Assembly (NCBI GenBank): GCA_031278815.1
Contig: JAITJS010000034.1
Coordinates: 1 to 44,504, forward strand
Direction: 5' to 3'
DNA: 44,504 bases
Source: Treponema sp.
GTDB lineage: Bacteria > Spirochaetota > Spirochaetia > Treponematales > Breznakiellaceae
Shown: positions 17,808 through 26,161 of the stretch, in pieces
How the letters are laid out: each line of letters opens with the position of its first letter
Position numbering within the stretch: the stretch's first letter is position 1
The notes under the pieces: generated by a model
The model's database searches: none
Seen by the model: the letters and a program-made list of their open reading frames with translations, nothing else
What the model was told of the DNA's origin: nothing
Translations under genes and position numbers: made by a program

Positions 17808-19074
17808 ACGAAGACCGGCGGATCCTACCGCTATGGCCCCGCTTATCCGCGGGCTTTATCTCCATACCGGAAGATACCCCTGGGTGCTTATGCAAAGCCC
17901 TCCAGGAGAAACCCAGATACCCTCGGAGGCGCTGATCTTGGATATTGCCCCTGCACGGTATGATTCCCACTCGGTGGATACGGAGTATGCGGCCAAGATC
18001 TTACAGGATGCCTATACTGCCTGGGAATTCGACCGGGCCCCTGCAGGCGTGGAAGCCGCGAGCCGGACCGAAAGGAGCAAAAAGGTCCCGTCCTGTGTGG
18101 TGGTAAAAGAAGCGGATGCGGTTTTGGGCATGTATTGGATAGACCGGGACTTTGATACGGTTAAAGCACGGATGGAGTCAAAAAACGATGCCCTTTTAAC
18201 GGAGACTCCCCCCCCTCCCCGGCTTGGTTTCAACGCGGCTCATCGGGCCGAAGTGGTGAAAAACAAGATTGTCCTGGTAACTGGCGGGGCGCAAGGTATT
18301 GGAGAAATCATCGTGCGCAGTCTCGCTGCTTCAGGAGCCCTGGTGTTTATCGCGGATCGCAACCTGGAGGGTGCACAGACCCTGGCGGTGGATATCAATG
18401 CCAAGGAAAAACGGACTGCGGGAATCCCCTTGGCAGTGAATGTAGCGGATGAAGCCTCGGTGGAGGCCCTGTTTAAGACCCTGGTAACAACCGCAGGAGG
18501 CCTGGATATTTGCATCAGCAATGCAGGGGTGCTCAAGGCCGGAAGTGTTCTGTACCAGAGCTTGCAAGACTTTACCTTTGTTACGGATATTAACTATACC
18601 GGCTTCTTTCTCATAGCGAAACACGCGGGTTTATTGTTCCGGGAGCAGCACCGGACCGCCCCTCACTGGAAGACCGACCTCATCCAGATCAATTCCAAGT
18701 CCGGTCTTAAAGGGTCAAATAAAAACGGCGCCTATGCAGGGGGAAAATTCGGTGGCATCGGCTTGATTCAGAGCTTTGCCCTGGAACTGGTGGACTATAA
18801 CATCAAGGTCAATGCCATCTGTCCGGGTAATTTCTTTGATGGCCCCCTCTGGTCTGACCCGGAAAAGGGCCTTTTCGTACAGTATTTGCGATCCGGCAAG
18901 GTACCTGGGGCCAGGCATATTGCGGATGTCAAGGCCTATTATGAAGCCAAGGTCCCCATGAAACGGGGCTGTACCGGCCCGGATGTGATGCGGGCCATCT
19001 ACTATATTATAGAGCAGGAGTATGAAACCGGTCAGGCGGTCCCGGTTACCGGCGGTCAGGTGATGTTACACTAG
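17794..19074 (+). CDS. SDR-family NAD(P) dehydrogenase with extra N-terminal domain
   Basis: Probable sugar or polyol dehydrogenase (sorbitol-6-phosphate dehydrogenase-like), 426 residues. The start at 17794 is set by GGGAGG seven bases upstream and overlaps the PHP gene by 14 bases. The first ~150 residues are an unassigned domain. The Rossmann fold then begins with TGGAQGIG at 163-170, followed by SNAGV and the catalytic Tyr-x3-Lys in AYAGGKF (Y314, K318), with a Ser in INSKSG about 14 residues before. The C-terminus GQAVPVTGGQVM is typical of classical SDRs. The N-terminal extension resembles the architecture of larger bifunctional sugar SDRs but lacks visible aldolase metal ligands. Confidence 0.85.
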   Translation: MEKTERRPADPTAMAPLIRGLYLHTGRYPWVLMQSPPGETQIPSEALILDIAPARYDSHSVDTEYAAKILQDAYTAWEFDRAPAGVEAASRTERSKKVPSCVVVKEADAVLGMYWIDRDFDTVKARMESKNDALLTETPPPPRLGFNAAHRAEVVKNKIVLVTGGAQGIGEIIVRSLAASGALVFIADRNLEGAQTLAVDINAKEKRTAGIPLAVNVADEASVEALFKTLVTTAGGLDICISNAGVLKAGSVLYQSLQDFTFVTDINYTGFFLIAKHAGLLFREQHRTAPHWKTDLIQINSKSGLKGSNKNGAYAGGKFGGIGLIQSFALELVDYNIKVNAICPGNFFDGPLWSDPEKGLFVQYLRSGKVPGARHIADVKAYYEAKVPMKRGCTGPDVMRAIYYIIEQEYETGQAVPVTGGQVMLH

Positions 19075-19092
19075 AGCGTAAGGAGGGGTGCA

Positions 19093-20598
19093 GTGGAATA
19101 TGCTATCGCCGTGATCGATATCGGGATGACCAATAAAAAAGTGGCGGTCTATGATGATGCCCTCAGGCCGATGGATGCCCAGTACCGGAATTTTCCGCCG
19201 CTCCTTAGGGATGGATTGGAAACCCATGATCTTACGGCTATGGAAGCGTGGTTCACCGAACAAATCGCCCGATATGCCCGGCGCTATCCGATTAAGGGAA
19301 TGGTCGTGAGTACCCATGGGGCTACCTTCGTGGGAGTGAGAGAAGACGGTACCCCTTCAATGCCCTGCGTGTACTACACCCATGAACCAGGGGATGCCTT
19401 TCATGAACGTTTCTATGCCCGGTTTGGGTCCCCAGAGGCGCTCCAGGAAGAGACCGGTACTCCTGGGTTCAAAGCCCTTATCAATACCGGCAAGGGGATC
19501 TTGTTTGCCCAGGAACAGTATCCAGCAGGTTTCAAACAGACGGTCCAGGTCCTGTTCTATCCCCAATACTGGGGGTACCGGTTTTCAGGTAAAACCGGGG
19601 CAGAGGGAACCTATATGGGGTGTCATAGCTACCTCTGGGATCACCTGCATGGGTGCCTTTCTTCAGTGGCCCAGGGCCTGGGGGTAGCGCCCCTCATGGC
19701 GAATCAACTGAGGGCCCCCTGGGATGTGCTGGGAACCCTGAGCCCGATATTTGCCCGGAAAACCGGGCTCCCGCAGGAGGTAATCCTTACCCTGGGTATC
19801 CACGACTCCAATGCTTCCCTGCTCCCCCATTTTGCCAAGCACGGGGAAGGGAGGTTTGTCCTCAATTCCACCGGGACCTGGTGTGTTATTATGAATCCCG
19901 TACCGGTCTATGGATTCGCCCCAGAAGAGCTTGGGAAGGTGGTGTTCTTCAATATTTCTGCCTTTGGAACCCCGGTCAAAACCGCGATCTTCCTGGGAGG
20001 CCAGGAATTTGAAACCTGGTCCCGCCTCCTTAAGGATATACATGGACGGCAGGATCTGCCTCCCTTTGAGGTAGCCCAGTACCGTTCCCTTCTCGCCGAA
20101 AAAAGGGCCTTCCTCATGCCGGAGCTTACCCCTGGTTCAGGCCAGTTCCCTCGGTCCATACCCCGGGTCATTGAGGATGGGCAGACCTATCCCTTTACCG
20201 CTATTGCCCAGGGAAGGCAGATCCCTGGAGTGTTTAAACGCTATGACCAGGGAATCGCCCTCTTGGGTATATCCCTGGTCATGCAGACCCTCACCGCCTT
20301 GGAACGGACCGGCCTGGTCCCCGGAACCAGCATTGTTACCGAAGGGGGGTTTAGGAAAGATACAGCCTACCACGCCCTCCTTGCGGCGGCCCTCCCGAAC
20401 AACCGGGTTTTCCTCACGGATATTGCGGAAGCTACTGCCTTAGGGGCAGCCATGACCGTTAAGATGGCTTTGACCGGTAAAAAACTACCGGACCTCTCTG
20501 CGGATTTTGACATAGCCTATCAGGAAGTCTTGAAAATCGACATACCCGAACTAGAGGCTTACCGGGAGACATGGGTAGGGTATGCAGAAAGCCTCTGA
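19093..20598 (+). CDS. FGGY-family carbohydrate kinase (rhamnulokinase/fuculokinase-like)
   Basis: ATP-dependent sugar kinase of 501 residues with the ASKHA-fold N-terminal phosphate motif VIDIGMTNKKVAVYD at 7-21. The sugar-side segment GIHDSNASLLPH lies in the middle, and the adenosine-side motifs NSTGTWCVI and VTEGGFRKDTAYHALLAAAL lie towards the end. GTG is the start: AGGAGGGG lies directly before it, and no better ATG exists. It is 18 bases downstream of the SDR gene, so co-transcription is likely. The combination suggests phosphorylation and oxidation of a deoxysugar or polyol; the specific substrate is unknown and no transporter or aldolase is adjacent. Confidence 0.85.
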   Translation: MEYAIAVIDIGMTNKKVAVYDDALRPMDAQYRNFPPLLRDGLETHDLTAMEAWFTEQIARYARRYPIKGMVVSTHGATFVGVREDGTPSMPCVYYTHEPGDAFHERFYARFGSPEALQEETGTPGFKALINTGKGILFAQEQYPAGFKQTVQVLFYPQYWGYRFSGKTGAEGTYMGCHSYLWDHLHGCLSSVAQGLGVAPLMANQLRAPWDVLGTLSPIFARKTGLPQEVILTLGIHDSNASLLPHFAKHGEGRFVLNSTGTWCVIMNPVPVYGFAPEELGKVVFFNISAFGTPVKTAIFLGGQEFETWSRLLKDIHGRQDLPPFEVAQYRSLLAEKRAFLMPELTPGSGQFPRSIPRVIEDGQTYPFTAIAQGRQIPGVFKRYDQGIALLGISLVMQTLTALERTGLVPGTSIVTEGGFRKDTAYHALLAAALPNNRVFLTDIAEATALGAAMTVKMALTGKKLPDLSADFDIAYQEVLKIDIPELEAYRETWVGYAESL

Positions 20599-20816
20599 AG
20601 GGGCTTATGCGCGCGCTCCGCTTCGTCTTACCGGTGTATACCCATGCACATTTTACCCAGGTGGGAAAATTTTACCCATTATAAGTCTGGGGATCAGGCA
20701 GGAAGGGGAATAGGTCAATAGGATCCCCTGTTTTTTCCTGATATAGTGCGCTCTATTTTCTGGTATTCCTTGAATATAGCGAGAAAACCCTCATCTCCTC
20801 CAGCATGACCTTATTT
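20599..20816. other. Intergenic region with repeated ATTTTACCCA
   Basis: No gene visible. ATTTTACCCA occurs twice, 19 bases apart (20650-20659 and 20669-20678), and the first copy can also fold with TGGGAAAAT between them. This could be an operator or a weak terminator for the kinase transcript; nothing else stands out. Confidence 0.4.
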
Positions 20817-20832
20817 TGGCACGGATTTTGCA
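20817..20832 (+). promoter_or_regulatory. Sigma-54 (RpoN) promoter
   Basis: TGGCACGGATTTTGCA matches the -24/-12 consensus TGGCAC-N5-TTGCA at every position; GG (20818-20819) and GC (20830-20831) are separated by 10 bases. The predicted start near 20843 leaves a minimal leader that begins with the AAGGAG ribosome site (20844-20849) of the gene at 20855. Confidence 0.8.
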
Positions 20833-20854
20833 TATATCTTTGTAAGGAGTTTAT

Positions 20855-21295
20855 ATGAAAAGAAGCATTTTTTGTATCCTGCTGCTCGGAGCAGTCGCAG
20901 GGCTACTTTTTACCCAGCATCGGAATCCTTGGGGAGGCCCTGATCCCTGGCGGCAGGCTGCCCTGCCAGAAACCATCAAGGTTACCGGAAAACTCGCGGT
21001 CCTTGATGGCATGATCGCCCTGCAAGATACGGATATACGGTACTATGTCCGGGGAATTGATCGATTTATCGGCTTCATTGAGGGCCTCACGGAAGGGGCC
21101 ACGGTAACCCTTGAGGGCTATTCCCAGGCGTCCCATAGCGGGGAATTTCGGTTTTTGAGGGCTACGAAACTCACCATCAATACTAAAGTATACGATTTAG
21201 TTCCGTCGGAACAGTGGTTTTCTCAGGTAAGACCCACTTTTTCTTATCCGCCTCCTCGTAAGGGATCCCCCCGGCATTATTATCGGGGATACTAA
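20855..21295 (+). CDS. Small secreted protein under a sigma-54 promoter
   Basis: 146 residues with a clear signal peptide (KRSIFCILLLGAVAGLLF). The mature part (about residues 35-115) alternates beta-strand-like segments such as IKVTGKLAVLDGMIALQ and ATVTLEGYSQASHSGEF, suggestive of a small OB-fold-like beta barrel, then ends in a Pro- and Arg-rich tail (YPPPRKGSPRHYYRGY). I do not recognise the family. AAGGAG is six bases from the ATG. The perfect RpoN promoter implies control by an enhancer-binding activator, perhaps tied to envelope or nutrient stress; that is inference. Confidence 0.75.
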   Translation: MKRSIFCILLLGAVAGLLFTQHRNPWGGPDPWRQAALPETIKVTGKLAVLDGMIALQDTDIRYYVRGIDRFIGFIEGLTEGATVTLEGYSQASHSGEFRFLRATKLTINTKVYDLVPSEQWFSQVRPTFSYPPPRKGSPRHYYRGY

Positions 21296-21311
21296 ACACT
21301 GCTGACCAGGG

Positions 21312-21340
21312 ATGGAGGGGCTTTTTGTATACCCCTCCAT
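21312..21340. terminator. Hairpin between convergent genes
   Basis: Perfect nine-pair stem ATGGAGGGG (21312-21320) with CCCCTCCAT (21332-21340), loop of 11 bases, between the secreted protein gene and mtnN, which converge here. No strong T-run follows on either strand, so termination is likely but not certain. Confidence 0.5.
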
Positions 21341-21364
21341 AGTACCGTGATAGGCCATACCCTT

Positions 21365-22075
21365 TCAGGTATTGCGGATGATACGCAGGACGATTTCTGC
21401 GGAATGTTTAGATGCAACCGGGAGAAATTCCGTGAAGGTAAGGGGCGATTCAGTCCCTGCAATATCCGACAGGGCACGGATGATCAGGGCAGGGACCTTG
21501 AACAAGAAACAACTATGAGCCACTGCGGCTCCTTCCATTTCCACTGCCTTCATATCGGGGAATAGGGTCTGTACCGCCGCAATACGATCCGGTTCGTGCA
21601 TAAAGACGTCTCCTGACCCAATAAGGCCCCGGACATGGTTAAACCCCAAGGGAAGTTTACGCTCCTGTTTCAACGCTTTCACAGCCTGTTCTGCCCGATT
21701 GATCAGGTCCTCAGGAACTGGAAATACCGCAGGCATACCGGGAAGCTGGCCAGGAGCGTAATTAAAGGCAGTAACATCCACGTCATGGTACACCAAGCCA
21801 TCGGAAATAATGGCGTCTCCGAACTTGAGCAGAGGATCGATACCTCCGGCAGAGCCGGTGTTGATGACTATATCCGGTTGATAGGTGGTAATGAGCAAGG
21901 CACACCCTATCGCGGTGTTGACCTTACCCACTCCGGATCGCAATAAGACCACCGGTTTCCCTTCGAGTTTCCCTGCAAAAAAGGTAAACCCTCCCATAGT
22001 TTTGACTTGCTGATGGGTTAGAGCCGAGCGAAGCAGCATAATTTCATCTTCCATAGCTCCAATGATTCCAATCAT
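21365..22075 (-). CDS. mtnN: 5'-methylthioadenosine/S-adenosylhomocysteine nucleosidase
   Basis: Removes adenine from S-adenosylhomocysteine and methylthioadenosine; its product S-ribosylhomocysteine is the substrate of LuxS. The protein has 236 residues, the usual length. MIGIIGAMEDEI carries the catalytic acid E11, INTGSAGGIDP the ribose/phosphate-side loop, AVEMEGAAVAHSC the sugar-binding Glu, and ALSDIAG the catalytic Asp. The start at 22075 follows AGGAAG; a longer in-frame reading to 22258 runs into the cyclase gene and lacks family similarity. It is the last gene of the long minus-strand ribosomal operon, 34 bases after the diguanylate cyclase. Confidence 0.95.
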   Translation of the reverse strand: MIGIIGAMEDEIMLLRSALTHQQVKTMGGFTFFAGKLEGKPVVLLRSGVGKVNTAIGCALLITTYQPDIVINTGSAGGIDPLLKFGDAIISDGLVYHDVDVTAFNYAPGQLPGMPAVFPVPEDLINRAEQAVKALKQERKLPLGFNHVRGLIGSGDVFMHEPDRIAAVQTLFPDMKAVEMEGAAVAHSCFLFKVPALIIRALSDIAGTESPLTFTEFLPVASKHSAEIVLRIIRNT

Positions 22076-22109
22076 AGGCACTTCCTGTATCATGTTTTCC
22101 TGGAATGCC

Positions 22110-23366
22110 CTATCGGTACATTCCAAATTCAAGCCCTGGTTCCCATATCGTGGTACAGTTTCTACCGCGGCTTTTTGACGCATAGAGGGCTTTATCCGCA
22201 CGGTTAAGAATTTCACTAGCCATAATATCCGTCTGGCTATCAAAGGTGAAAATACCAAGACTCATGGTAATGCGCGGGAGGGGTATTTCCCAGGGAACCT
22301 TTAATTGAGCAATAGCAAGACGCAACCGTTCCGCCACATGCCATGCTGATTCTCCATTGGTATCCGGTAACAACACGGTGAATTCCTCTCCCCCAAAACG
22401 GGCAGGCACATCCTCAAGGCGTACTCCCCCTTTAATGAGAAAGGCGATATGTTCCAGCACCCGGTCTCCTGCTATATGACCATAGGTATCATTAAAGGAC
22501 TTAAAAAAATCCACGTCAATCACCATAACCGAAGAGGCATAATTATTACGCCTGACCCGGGATATTTCTTCTTCAAGCCGGGTCATAAAAAAACCGTAAT
22601 TATAGAGGCCGGTTTTTACATCCTGGAGGGAATGATCATAATGCAGGTGATTCTGGAGCGCCAGGGAAACAAAGAACATGAGGTCCCGAATAAAGGCCAT
22701 CTCCTCCGACTGAAACGGCTCCCCCTGGAGTTTACGGCCCACCAGGATCAGCCCATAAAAACCGTAGGGTCCCCGAATGGGGATTATCAGTTCCGGTTCT
22801 ATCTCTCGTAAGGCACGGGTCGCGGTATTATAGCCCATCTGTTTCAGAAGATCCCTATAGGTCAGGGGTTCAGGATGCTGTTGAAAAAAGACCTCAAAAA
22901 GGACCAAGTTTTCAATAGCGAGCCCTATATTCGTCGGTTTATGGCCCTCATACCCTCTGATGCGTATCTCATTTTTATTTTGGAAAGGCTTCCACAGAAA
23001 CACCACAAAAGAGAGCAAGATACGGGTAGCGAGATGAGAGACCGCGGTGTCCAACATAGCATCTATAGAGGTATGTTGAAAAATAGTTACGGCACCGGCA
23101 AAGAGGTTTTTATAGGTATCCAGTTCTCGTTTCAGCTGGTCCAGGTACCGGCAGACCCCCAAGGCTTGCAGGAGCCCATAGTGTTCCTGAATGTACGGGT
23201 ATGATAGGAACTCTTCCGGTGTTGTGAGCGAAGCTTCTATGCTGGGTACAAAAGCAGGAACCTCCATGGTGGGCACCACCACGGGACTTGTACCGGAGGA
23301 TGGTCCTATCGGAAGGGTAGTGGAGGTATCTTGATCTTCGAGATTGGACTTACCTGTATCGCTCAT
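22110..23366 (-). CDS. Diguanylate cyclase (GGDEF) with N-terminal GAF-like region
   Basis: Soluble enzyme making cyclic di-GMP, 418 residues from the ATG at 23366. That start is preferred because it overlaps the stop of the preceding gene as TAATG, a coupling signal; an ATG at 23405 would add 13 residues. The N-terminal ~240 residues are predicted cytoplasmic and include a GAF-like part (ELIIPIRGPYGFYGLILVG). The GGDEF domain has DVKTGLYNYGFF, DVDFFKSFNDTYGHIAGD and the active GGEEF at 325-329. An inhibitory I-site RLED stands exactly five residues before it, so product feedback inhibition is expected. Its place at the end of the rpsP-rplS operon links c-di-GMP output to ribosome gene expression. 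Confidence 0.93.
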   Translation of the reverse strand: MSDTGKSNLEDQDTSTTLPIGPSSGTSPVVVPTMEVPAFVPSIEASLTTPEEFLSYPYIQEHYGLLQALGVCRYLDQLKRELDTYKNLFAGAVTIFQHTSIDAMLDTAVSHLATRILLSFVVFLWKPFQNKNEIRIRGYEGHKPTNIGLAIENLVLFEVFFQQHPEPLTYRDLLKQMGYNTATRALREIEPELIIPIRGPYGFYGLILVGRKLQGEPFQSEEMAFIRDLMFFVSLALQNHLHYDHSLQDVKTGLYNYGFFMTRLEEEISRVRRNNYASSVMVIDVDFFKSFNDTYGHIAGDRVLEHIAFLIKGGVRLEDVPARFGGEEFTVLLPDTNGESAWHVAERLRLAIAQLKVPWEIPLPRITMSLGIFTFDSQTDIMASEILNRADKALYASKSRGRNCTTIWEPGLEFGMYR

Positions 23367-23818
23367 TATGTCGTAGAATACCGTTCGCTCATCGTTTTCC
23401 GCCATTCTGCTCGATGTTCCCTATCCTCCCATTCTACTACTTTTTTAATGGTAAACCGCAGGTTATTCTGAGACCCGGTAAATGTAAGAATGCCAAAACA
23501 ACCGCCGCCAATATAGGCAATGGCCTCCTCCTTTTTCAAGGTTTCGCTCTCGGCAATAGTGGCGATGATACAATCAAAATGAACCGGTGTATCTGTATGT
23601 CTATCGGCTATAGCAGTAGCCAGATCCTTAATAGGTTTACCGCAATAGGGACAATTCAGTACAGGAAGGGGATCAATAGCCACTACCGGAGGAGTCCATC
23701 GGAGCCGCTCGTACCGGGGATTTTCTGCTGTCTTTTTACTTGATTTGGTATAATCCGGCCTCGTATCACTCCGCTCCCGACGATGATACCCTCTGCGCCT
23801 TGCTCCCCTCCCACTCAT
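23366..23818 (-). CDS. Conserved-looking zinc-ribbon protein
   Basis: 150 residues of unknown function. The N-terminal 40 are Arg-rich (RGARRRGYHRRER), then a likely zinc site C56-P-Y-C59 ... H80-F-D-C83 is followed by an alpha/beta C-terminus (EAIAYIGGGCFGILTFTG). AAGGAGG lies eight bases before the ATG. The stop overlaps the cyclase start (TAATG), so both are probably translated together. The basic N-terminus plus zinc ribbon suggests a nucleic-acid or ribosome-associated role, which is inference. Confidence 0.8.
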   Translation of the reverse strand: MSGRGARRRGYHRRERSDTRPDYTKSSKKTAENPRYERLRWTPPVVAIDPLPVLNCPYCGKPIKDLATAIADRHTDTPVHFDCIIATIAESETLKKEEAIAYIGGGCFGILTFTGSQNNLRFTIKKVVEWEDREHRAEWRKTMSERYSTT

Positions 23819-23987
23819 GGCTTATTCCTCCTTGGAATATATCAAGAATCTCATTACTCAATAGCATAGCCAAACAATTAATTGCCTCATACAGATACCT
23901 TTGATCGTTAATCTTGAGCTTCAATGATTCTAATTCAGTAAGCTCTCGATGATGATCCCCTTGAACCTCTCTCTGAACTATGATCAT
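23766..23987 (-). CDS. Small coupled ORF between yraN and the zinc-ribbon gene
   Basis: 73 residues from an ATG whose last bases overlap the yraN stop (ATGA), a classic coupling arrangement. The helical sequence ELESLKLKINDQRYLYEAI looks like a real small alpha-helical protein. The last ~17 codons overlap the start of the zinc-ribbon gene, including its AAGGAGG site. I do not recognise the family. Confidence 0.55.
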   Translation of the reverse strand: MIIVQREVQGDHHRELTELESLKLKINDQRYLYEAINCLAMLLSNEILDIFQGGISHEWEGSKAQRVSSSGAE

Positions 23988-24337
23988 GTACACTCCATAA
24001 AGGCCGATACAAGATGGGTAATACGTTCCGGTCCAATAAATATAACATCAAAACGAACCGCCATACCACTATATTTTCGATGGGAAAAAAGGAAATACTT
24101 AGCAGTTTCAATGATACGGCGTTGTTTTTTCTCATCAATTCCGTAGTACAACTCCTCAAAAGGATACACAGACCAGGTCTTAACTTCAATGAATACAATG
24201 GTCTCCCCATCCAGGGCAATCAGATCGATCTCACCGACACGGGAACGCACATTCCGGGCGATGATGCGCATTCCTGCATCTTCCAAAAACGCAGCAGCCC
24301 TGGCTTCACCTTTCCGGCCTCTGTGGAACTTATTCAC
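23984..24337 (-). CDS. yraN: UPF0102 family endonuclease-like protein YraN
   Basis: 117 residues with the family motifs GRKGEARAAAFLEDAG, RVGEIDLIALDGETIVFIEV (GEIDL and the E-x-K VEVK-type metal site, here IEVKTW). The fold is that of Holliday-junction resolvase-like nucleases; the biological role is not settled. The start is GTG at 24337 after a GGAAGGCGG ribosome site. Its place between rplS and small unknown genes is shared by many bacteria with the rpsP-trmD-rplS operon. Confidence 0.92.
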   Translation of the reverse strand: MNKFHRGRKGEARAAAFLEDAGMRIIARNVRSRVGEIDLIALDGETIVFIEVKTWSVYPFEELYYGIDEKKQRRIIETAKYFLFSHRKYSGMAVRFDVIFIGPERITHLVSAFMECT

Positions 24338-24405
24338 TGTCCGCCTTCCCCGATAAGTTACCAGGAAGATGCCTATAGGAGGACCATCTCCCCCAGCTAA
24401 ACGGC

Positions 24406-24807
24406 TCAGCCTTGAGGGGCTTCTGCAAGCACCTTGGGCTGCTTCTTTTTCTTGATAATAAGCTCCTTGATTTTGGCGGCCTTACCGATTTTACTCCTGA
24501 TATAATAGAGCTTTGCCCGGCGGACCTTGCCAGGGCGGATAAGTTCAACCCGGGCGATCCGGGGGGAATGCAGGGGAAACACCCGTTCAACCCCAACCCC
24601 ATAGGAGTTCTTCCGTACCGTAAAGGTTTTACTCAGTTGGGCATTCTTGATGGCGATTACCAGGCCCTCATATACCTGAATCCGCTCGTTTTTGCCTTCA
24701 ACGATCTTAAAATGGACTTTTACCGTATCTCCTACCTTGAATTGGTCCAGTTCGTTTTTCATTTGGGAGGCTACAATTTCTTTGATACCTGCCTTTATTT
24801 CACTCAT
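24406..24807 (-). CDS. rplS: 50S ribosomal protein L19
   Basis: 133 residues with the family core [27 protein letters not shown] and [16 protein letters not shown]19 sits at the 30S-50S interface. It has a short Lys-rich C-terminal extension. It follows trmD closely in the classical order. Confidence 0.98.
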   Translation of the reverse strand: MSEIKAGIKEIVASQMKNELDQFKVGDTVKVHFKIVEGKNERIQVYEGLVIAIKNAQLSKTFTVRKNSYGVGVERVFPLHSPRIARVELIRPGKVRRAKLYYIRSKIGKAAKIKELIIKKKKQPKVLAEAPQG

Positions 24808-24831
24808 TTCTCCCCCTTGGAATAGCAGCCT

Positions 24832-25617
24832 TTATCCTGCACCGCTATTCCGTAGTTCTGCTATAATGGTACGGGTTTCCCTGTCAAACAGGCCCGCTTC
24901 CTCACCCTGCTGGATAAGATCCGGTCGGAGGGCGAGGGTTTTTTCAATTCGTTTCCGAAGGCGCCAGCGCCGTATATTTTCATGGTGCCCTGAAAGTAAT
25001 ACCTCCGGCACCTTAAGCATACCATAGCGCTCTGGCCTCGTATACTGGGGATACTCCAATAAACCGCCGGAAAAGCTCTCTTCTTCCAGGGATGCCGGAG
25101 TGATCACCGCTTCGAGCAAACGGTAGGTAGCATCAATGAGCACCAGGGCCGCCACTTCTCCCGAGGAAAGCACGTAATCCCCAAGGGAAATCTCCTCGTC
25201 CACATACGCGTCAATGATACGCTGATCCAATCCCTCATACCGTCCGCATAGGAGGATAAGTTCCCTTTCCTCGGCCAGGCTTTTTGCTTTCTCTTGGGTA
25301 AAAGGCCGTCCTGCAGGGGAAAGGTAAATCACCCGCGGTTTGGGCTGATAGGTCTTCGCCGCGGCTACCGGCGGATCCAGACGGTTAGGTACCCCTAAAG
25401 ATGCCAATGCCCGTCCCACGGGCTCGGCCATCATAAGCATCCCCGCACCCCCTCCATAAGGGGCGTCATCACAGGTTTTGTGCTTATCCAACGCAAAGTC
25501 CCGGATATTCACGGAACGGTACCTCAGGAGCCCCTGGTTTACCGCCTTTCCTAGAATAGATAGGGTAAAAAAAGCATCGATCAGTTCTGGAAACAGGGAA
25601 AGTACCGTATAGGTCAT
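24832..25617 (-). CDS. trmD: tRNA (guanine37-N1)-methyltransferase
   Basis: SpoU-TrmD (SPOUT) knotted methyltransferase that makes m1G37 and prevents frameshifting. 261 residues from the ATG at 25617, which overlaps the rimM stop as ATGA; the longer reading to 25629 is unlikely. Motifs include VLSLFPELIDAF, CDDAPYGGGAGMLM, LCGRYEGLDQRI and DYVLSSGEVAAL. Confidence 0.97.
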   Translation of the reverse strand: MTYTVLSLFPELIDAFFTLSILGKAVNQGLLRYRSVNIRDFALDKHKTCDDAPYGGGAGMLMMAEPVGRALASLGVPNRLDPPVAAAKTYQPKPRVIYLSPAGRPFTQEKAKSLAEERELILLCGRYEGLDQRIIDAYVDEEISLGDYVLSSGEVAALVLIDATYRLLEAVITPASLEEESFSGGLLEYPQYTRPERYGMLKVPEVLLSGHHENIRRWRLRKRIEKTLALRPDLIQQGEEAGLFDRETRTIIAELRNSGAG

Positions 25618-26117
25618 GCGAGGATCCACGGCTCCAATAGGATCGCCGTGCCCCTTTCAAGGCATATATCCCCGAAGAATTCCTTTCTAAAGGGGACCAG
25701 CTTTAATTCCCCAGAAGTAAGGCAGAGTTCAATGAGATAGCCCCCTCCGCCTTCAAGAACATCCCTGATATGACCCAAGACAAGCCCATTTCCCCACACT
25801 TCCAGGCCTCGAAGGTCTTCTATATAAAATTCATCTTTTTTAAGAGGCGCTGCATGGGACCGGTCAGTGATGAGTTCCCCCCCGGTGAGGTTCTGGGCCT
25901 GTTCCGGGGTATCAATCCCCTTGAATTTCATTCCCAAACCCCGGGTAACTGGTACGGTTTCTTCCAATTCCAAGATCCCTTCACGATCCCTACACCGAAA
26001 GAGCAGGGTATCAAGATGCTTGAGGTGCTCATACTCACCGGAGCAGGACTGCACCTTGACATGGCCTTTGAGCCCAAAGGGAGCGCCGATGATGCCCACT
26101 ACAAACTGTTCAGTCAT
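25614..26117 (-). CDS. rimM: Ribosome maturation factor RimM
   Basis: Assists 30S maturation by binding S19. The likely start is the ATG at 26117 (MTEQFVVGIIGAPFGLKG), preceded by GAGGGG at about nine bases, giving 167 residues; ATGs at 26126 and 26141 are in frame but less well placed. The N-terminal barrel motif GAPFGLKGHVKV and the PRC-barrel part FYIEDLRGLEV are present. It is coupled to trmD by an ATGA overlap. Confidence 0.96.
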   Translation of the reverse strand: MTEQFVVGIIGAPFGLKGHVKVQSCSGEYEHLKHLDTLLFRCRDREGILELEETVPVTRGLGMKFKGIDTPEQAQNLTGGELITDRSHAAPLKKDEFYIEDLRGLEVWGNGLVLGHIRDVLEGGGGYLIELCLTSGELKLVPFRKEFFGDICLERGTAILLEPWILA

Positions 26118-26161
26118 CTTGTTCATCCCCTCAATGACCATTGGACCTAAGACACTTCCCC

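Noticed and set aside
22076-22258. N-terminal extension of mtnN
   Set aside because: It overlaps the cyclase gene, is not part of the family, and the ATG at 22075 has a good ribosome site.
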